8,799 nt of DNA from Silvimonas sp. JCM 19000. Its GTDB lineage: Bacteria; Pseudomonadota; Gammaproteobacteria; Burkholderiales; Chitinibacteraceae. Below the pieces are notes generated by a model. The model was not told the DNA's origin, ran no database searches, and saw only the letters and a program-made list of their open reading frames with translations. Numbering within the stretch: position 1 is the first letter of the stretch; each line of letters opens with the position of its first letter. Position numbers and translations under genes: made by a program. The stretch is taken from NCBI GenBank assembly GCA_001313065.1, contig BBFD01000174.1, positions 1 to 8,799 on the forward strand, read 5' to 3'. This document shows, piece by piece, positions 6,248 to 8,799 of the stretch.

Positions 6248-7340
6248 TCAATCCCAGCTCAACGCCCCACCCGTTTGATATTCCGTCACGCGCGTCTCAA
6301 AGAAATTCTTCTCTTTCTTCAAGTCAATCATTTCGCTCATCCACGGGAACGGATTGGTCACGCCCGGGAACAATTGGTCCAGACCAATCTGTTGCATACG
6401 GCGGTTGGCAATAAAGCGCAGGTATTCCTTGAACTGGCTAGCATTCAAACCCAGCACGCCGCGCGGCATGGTGTCTTCGGCGTAGGCGTATTCCAGGTCG
6501 ACTGCTTTTTTTTAAACAGCTCGGTAATCTCAGCCTTGAAGGTTTCAGTCCACAATTCCGGGTTTTCTTGTTTGATGGTGTTGATCAGATCAATACCAAA
6601 ATTGCAGTGCATCGATTCGTCGCGCAGGATGTATTGATATTGCTCGGCGGCGCCGGTCATTTTGTTCTGACGGCCCAGCGCCAGGATTTGAACAAAGCCG
6701 ACGTAGAAGAACAGGCCTTCCATGATGCAAGCAAACACGATAATCGAGCGCAACAGGGTCTGGTCGGTTTCCAGCGTGCCGCTCTTGAATTTCGGGTCGG
6801 TCAGCACGTCGATAAACGGAATCAGGAATTCGTCTTTATCGCGGATCGACGCCACTTCTTGATAGGCGTTAAATACTTCGCCTTCGTCCAGGCCCAGGCT
6901 TTCCACAATGTATTGGTAGGCGTGGGTGTGGATGGCTTCGTCAAACGCCTGGCGCAGCAGAAACTGGCGGCATTCCGGCGAAGTAATCTGGCGATACGTG
7001 CCTAGCACGATGTTATTGGCGGCCAGCGAATCGGCAGTCACAAAAAAAGCCAGGTTGCGTTTGACCAGACGGCGTTCGTCTTCGGTCAGGCCGTTCGGGC
7101 TTTTCCACAGTTCGATGTCGCGCTGCATGTTTACTTCTTGCGGCATCCAGTGGTTGGCACACTGCGCCAGATATTTTTTTCCCACGCCCATTTGTGTTTG
7201 AACGGCACCAGCTGGTTGACGTCGGTCGTGCCATTGATCACGCGTTTGTCGGCGGCGCGCACGCGATTGCTGGTGTTGACGCCAGCGGGTACGTCGCTGC
7301 TGTGTTGCGGGGTGGCGATTTCGTCGTCGAAGTTCAGCAT
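6248..7340 (-). CDS. nrdB: Ribonucleoside-diphosphate reductase class Ia, beta subunit (NrdB), two frameshifts
   Basis: Makes deoxyribonucleotides for DNA synthesis together with NrdA; NrdB holds the di-iron/tyrosyl-radical cofactor. The protein is in three frames: 7340 to about 7180 ([20 protein letters not shown] to FKHKWAWEK), 7173 to about 6514 ([20 protein letters not shown] to ITELFKK), and 6505 to 6248 ([20 protein letters not shown] to [11 protein letters not shown]). Iron ligands are visible: Asp in MQRDIELW, Glu and His in DEAIHTHAY, Glu in IMEGLFFY, Glu and His in RDESMH. The radical Tyr of HTHAYQY is present, so this is class Ia and not Ic. The C-terminal Tyr of TEYQTGG needed for radical transfer is also present. 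Breaks coincide with the T7 run 7174-7180 and T8 run 6506-6513; removing two bases from each restores WEKYLA and KKAVDLEY. Corrected length is about 362 aa. ATG 7340 has AGGAA 8 nt upstream. nrdA is not adjacent, which is unusual. Confidence 0.95.
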
Positions 7341-7472
7341 GGTGGTGTTCCTGTTATCTGTTCGGTAGAGAGAGTTCTAAAGTTCGGTATTTCTGTGGAG
7401 GGGCGGTGCGCCTGGTGTTTTGCCAGCGCGCTCACCGGCGCGCTGTTTTCAATTCAATCCATCAGCCGTCGC

Positions 7473-8084
7473 TCAATGCGCCGCCGTGGCGGGCAGTTGC
7501 AGCGGTTGCAGGGGCAGACGCTGGATATTGCTGGTGTCCGGCACTTTCCAGATCGTCTTGATATGGTTCATGTCACGCGCGCTGCTATCAATCACGCTCA
7601 CGCTGGCCTGGTAATTCAGTTTGGCGTGGATATCGCCCAGGTACACCACCTGGCCCGCGCTCACATCAAATTGCTGGTTCAGCGGAATCTTGATCACATG
7701 ATTGCTGAAAATAATCGTGTCACTGCCATCGCGCCAGCGGGCCCACACCGAGGGCAGCACATAATGGCCAGGCGTTAGCGTCAGCAAATGCAGCTTGCCG
7801 ATGCTGTCGGGAATATCGCCGACGTCGCGGATATAGTCCGTGGTCACCTGGGCAAAGTATTCGCCGCTGCTGCCATCCGGGCCTTGCAGCACAAAGCTGA
7901 CATTGGAGGTGTCCTTGTCCCAGCTATCAAACGTCAACGCAACAATGGCGTAGGCCTTGCCCGGTGGTGGCGTCATCTGGCCGCCGCTGGACATCACCGG
8001 CGCGGTGCCACATGCGCCAACCAGCGCCAGCATACTGAGGGCCACTGCGCTCTGGATAATCCGACGGGTGCGTTGCTTCAGCAT
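7473..8084 (-). CDS. Outer-membrane-type lipoprotein of unknown function (203 aa)
   Basis: A type II signal peptide is clear: charged MLKQRTRRIIQ, hydrophobic SAVALSMLALV, lipobox LVGAC with Cys25 as the lipidated residue. Gly at +2 gives no inner-membrane retention signal, so the outer membrane is likely. ATG 8084 is chosen over the far upstream start at 8192 because it begins a proper signal peptide and has AGGAAG 7 nt before it. The mature part looks beta-rich: AYAIVALTFDSWDKDTSN, SFVLQGPDGSSGEYFAQV, LLTLTPGHYVLPSVWARW and FDVSAGQVVYLGDIHAKLN, a pattern seen in small all-beta lipoproteins. I cannot name a family. It lies 132 bp upstream of nrdB on the same strand and is preceded by a promoter with NrdR-box-like repeats. 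Intact. Confidence 0.85.
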   Translation of the reverse strand: MLKQRTRRIIQSAVALSMLALVGACGTAPVMSSGGQMTPPPGKAYAIVALTFDSWDKDTSNVSFVLQGPDGSSGEYFAQVTTDYIRDVGDIPDSIGKLHLLTLTPGHYVLPSVWARWRDGSDTIIFSNHVIKIPLNQQFDVSAGQVVYLGDIHAKLNYQASVSVIDSSARDMNHIKTIWKVPDTSNIQRLPLQPLQLPATAAH

Positions 8085-8213
8085 CGTGCGCTTCCTGGTT
8101 GTGCCGACCGGGTTCGACCTGGCGTGGCGGCGTTGGTTTGACGTCTCGTCAGTCCGCAGCGGCCTGGATTGACCTTGCAATGCAGCATGCAACGAGCGTT
8201 CACACCGGGGGCA

Positions 8214-8242
8214 AAGATAGCATATCTAGTGCGACGTGTTAA
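8214..8242 (-). promoter_or_regulatory. Candidate sigma-70 promoter for the lipoprotein gene
   Basis: Minus-strand TTAACA (opposite 8237-8242, 5 of 6 to consensus) and TATCTT (opposite 8214-8219, 4 of 6) are 17 nt apart. The start point would fall near 8206, giving a leader of about 120 nt before ATG 8084. One NrdR-like box lies between -35 and -10 and the other just upstream, as expected for repression. A second candidate, a perfect TATAAT, is opposite 8311-8316, but it lacks a good -35. Confidence 0.5.
8217..8232. promoter_or_regulatory. NrdR-box-like site 1
   Basis: ATAGCATATCTAGTGC matches the 16-bp NrdR box pattern ACACWATATMTWGTGT at 12 positions, with an intact right half (ATATCTAGTG). 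It overlaps the spacer and -10 of the predicted minus-strand promoter. NrdR is the ATP/dATP-sensing repressor of ribonucleotide reductase genes and binds such boxes in pairs. Confidence 0.6.
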
Positions 8243-8248
8243 ACCTGA

Positions 8249-8264
8249 ACACTAGATATAGTGA
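8249..8264. promoter_or_regulatory. NrdR-box-like site 2
   Basis: ACACTAGATATAGTGA matches the NrdR box pattern at 14 of 16 positions and contains the near-perfect palindrome CACTAGATATAGTG. It starts exactly 32 bp from site 1, three helical turns, the spacing known for paired NrdR boxes in E. coli nrd promoters. Confidence 0.68.
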
Positions 8265-8480
8265 TTTGTGCATCACCACCCCGACCCTCACCGCCCACGG
8301 GCGGGGCCGTATTATAAGCGGCTTTGCGGCCGCTTGCAGGTCAAATGCCGCCCGCTTGGCGCCCGCGCTTTCAGCCCGCGGCGCGGCGATGGCTGACGCG
8401 GCTTTCAGTGACGCTGCGACGGTGATGTCAGCGCGAATATCCAAAAATAGCGTGAGTTTGCCGGAGCAAGGAGCAGCACC
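8265..8480. other. Intergenic region upstream of the copper-storage-type gene
   Basis: No gene supported. Contains CCGCCC-AC-GGGCGG (about 8291-8304), a hairpin AAGCGGC-TTTGCG-GCCGCTT (8316-8335) without a T tract, and a TATAAT on the minus strand (opposite 8311-8316). Long minus-strand open frames here are shadows with no recognisable product. Confidence 0.35.
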
Positions 8481-8799
8481 ATGACCATCACCAGCTACGC
8501 CGCGTGTATTTCTGCGTGCTACGGCTGCGCACAGGCGTGCGATCAGTGCGCACAGGCCTGCCTTGATGAGCAAGACGTGGGGATGATGGCCGATTGCATC
8601 CGGCACGATATCGATTGCGCCGAGCTTGTCGCTTTGCCGCCGCTTTGTTGGCACGACACAGCGGCTTTGCCGTGGAAGCGTGTGAATTGTGTGCGGCGGT
8701 ATGCGACGCCTGCGCGCAGTGTGCGGACAGCATCAAGTGGCACATTGCCAGTCTGTGCGGCGGCTTGCTCGGTGTGCGCCGAGGCTTGCCGCAGCATGG
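8481..8799 (+). CDS. Cysteine-rich four-helix-bundle copper-storage-type protein (Csp/DUF326-like), frameshifted, 3' end at or beyond window
   Basis: Resembles the Csp copper-storage proteins (DUF326, four-helix bundle), which bind many Cu(I) ions with cysteines lining the bundle core. The start MTITSYAACISACYGCAQAC is followed by DQCAQACLDEQDVGMMADCI and RHDIDCAEL, with the spaced CxxxC and CxxC pattern. From about 8627 the open frame loses its cysteines, but the other frames continue the pattern: CRFAAALLARH, then VEACELCAAVCDACAQCAD, then QHQVAHCQ, then CAAACSVCAEACRSM to the window end. Three missing bases (near 8629, 8727 and 8752) rejoin them. No signal peptide precedes the first cysteines, so a cytosolic Csp3-like protein is most likely. 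ATG 8481 has AAGGAG 7 nt upstream. Metal specificity is inferred from the family. Confidence 0.85.
   Translation, partial: MTITSYAACISACYGCAQACDQCAQACLDEQDVGMMADCIRHDIDCAELVALPPLCWHDTAALPWKRVNCVRRYATPARSVRTASSGTLPVCAAACSVCAEACRSM

Noticed and set aside
7424..7449. CAGCGCG-N8-CGCGCTG hairpin followed by TTTT on the plus strand, between lipoprotein and nrdB
   Set aside because: The T tract is on the strand without a gene; on the minus strand, where transcription is expected, no T run follows, so I do not call a terminator.
7194..7778. 194-codon plus-strand frame opposite nrdB and the lipoprotein gene
   Set aside because: Shadow of two well-supported minus-strand genes.
8226..8654. 142-codon minus-strand frame across the intergenic region and copper-storage gene
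   Set aside because: Antisense to a cysteine-rich coding region and across the NrdR-like boxes; Ala-rich shadow with no motif.
1..8799. CRISPR arrays, tRNA or rRNA genes, insertion-sequence ends
   Set aside because: No regularly spaced repeats, no cloverleaf-like or rRNA sequence, and no transposase or terminal inverted repeats were seen.

Overview
The window looks like a chromosomal segment of a betaproteobacterium. The NrdB sequence, the YpfH-type esterase, the GC-rich codon use of the backbone genes and the NrdR boxes all fit, and the order Neisseriales is my best guess, from general protein character only. The sequence carries many single-base length errors. At least seven genes are frameshifted, including nrdB, which is normally essential, and most breaks inside AT-rich genes sit exactly in A or T runs of 6-8. 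I read these mainly as assembly or base-calling errors and annotate each affected gene across its full reconstructed span.

Left part (1-1024): the C-terminal end of an AraC-family regulator (+) meets a YpfH-like serine esterase (-) head-on, and their stop codons share the palindrome TTAA. Next (1125-1804) comes a type II toxin-antitoxin operon on the minus strand: a Phd/YefM-type antitoxin followed by a PIN-domain toxin with an ATGA overlap. A small unknown protein follows (1884-2288, -).

Middle part (about 2340-4960): a visibly AT-rich cassette. It holds a SymE-like toxin (+) with a candidate antisense promoter at its start. Convergent to it is a long gene (2989-4651, -) broken into six or more open frames. 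Once the frames are joined this is a member of the sporadically distributed TIGR04141/DUF6119 family. The cassette is bracketed by two same-orientation copies of a roughly 60-bp two-hairpin element whose stems differ by compensating changes. This is the most likely accessory or defence-related module here.

Right part (4904-8799): a small unknown protein (-), a frameshifted ArsR-family regulator (-), a gene-poor stretch with a strong bidirectional terminator, and then class Ia ribonucleotide reductase small subunit nrdB (-) without nrdA beside it. Upstream of nrdB lie an outer-membrane lipoprotein of unknown function (-) and a pair of NrdR-box-like palindromes 32 bp apart that overlap a good minus-strand promoter. 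Last is a cysteine-rich four-helix-bundle copper-storage-type protein (+), frameshifted and cut by the window end.
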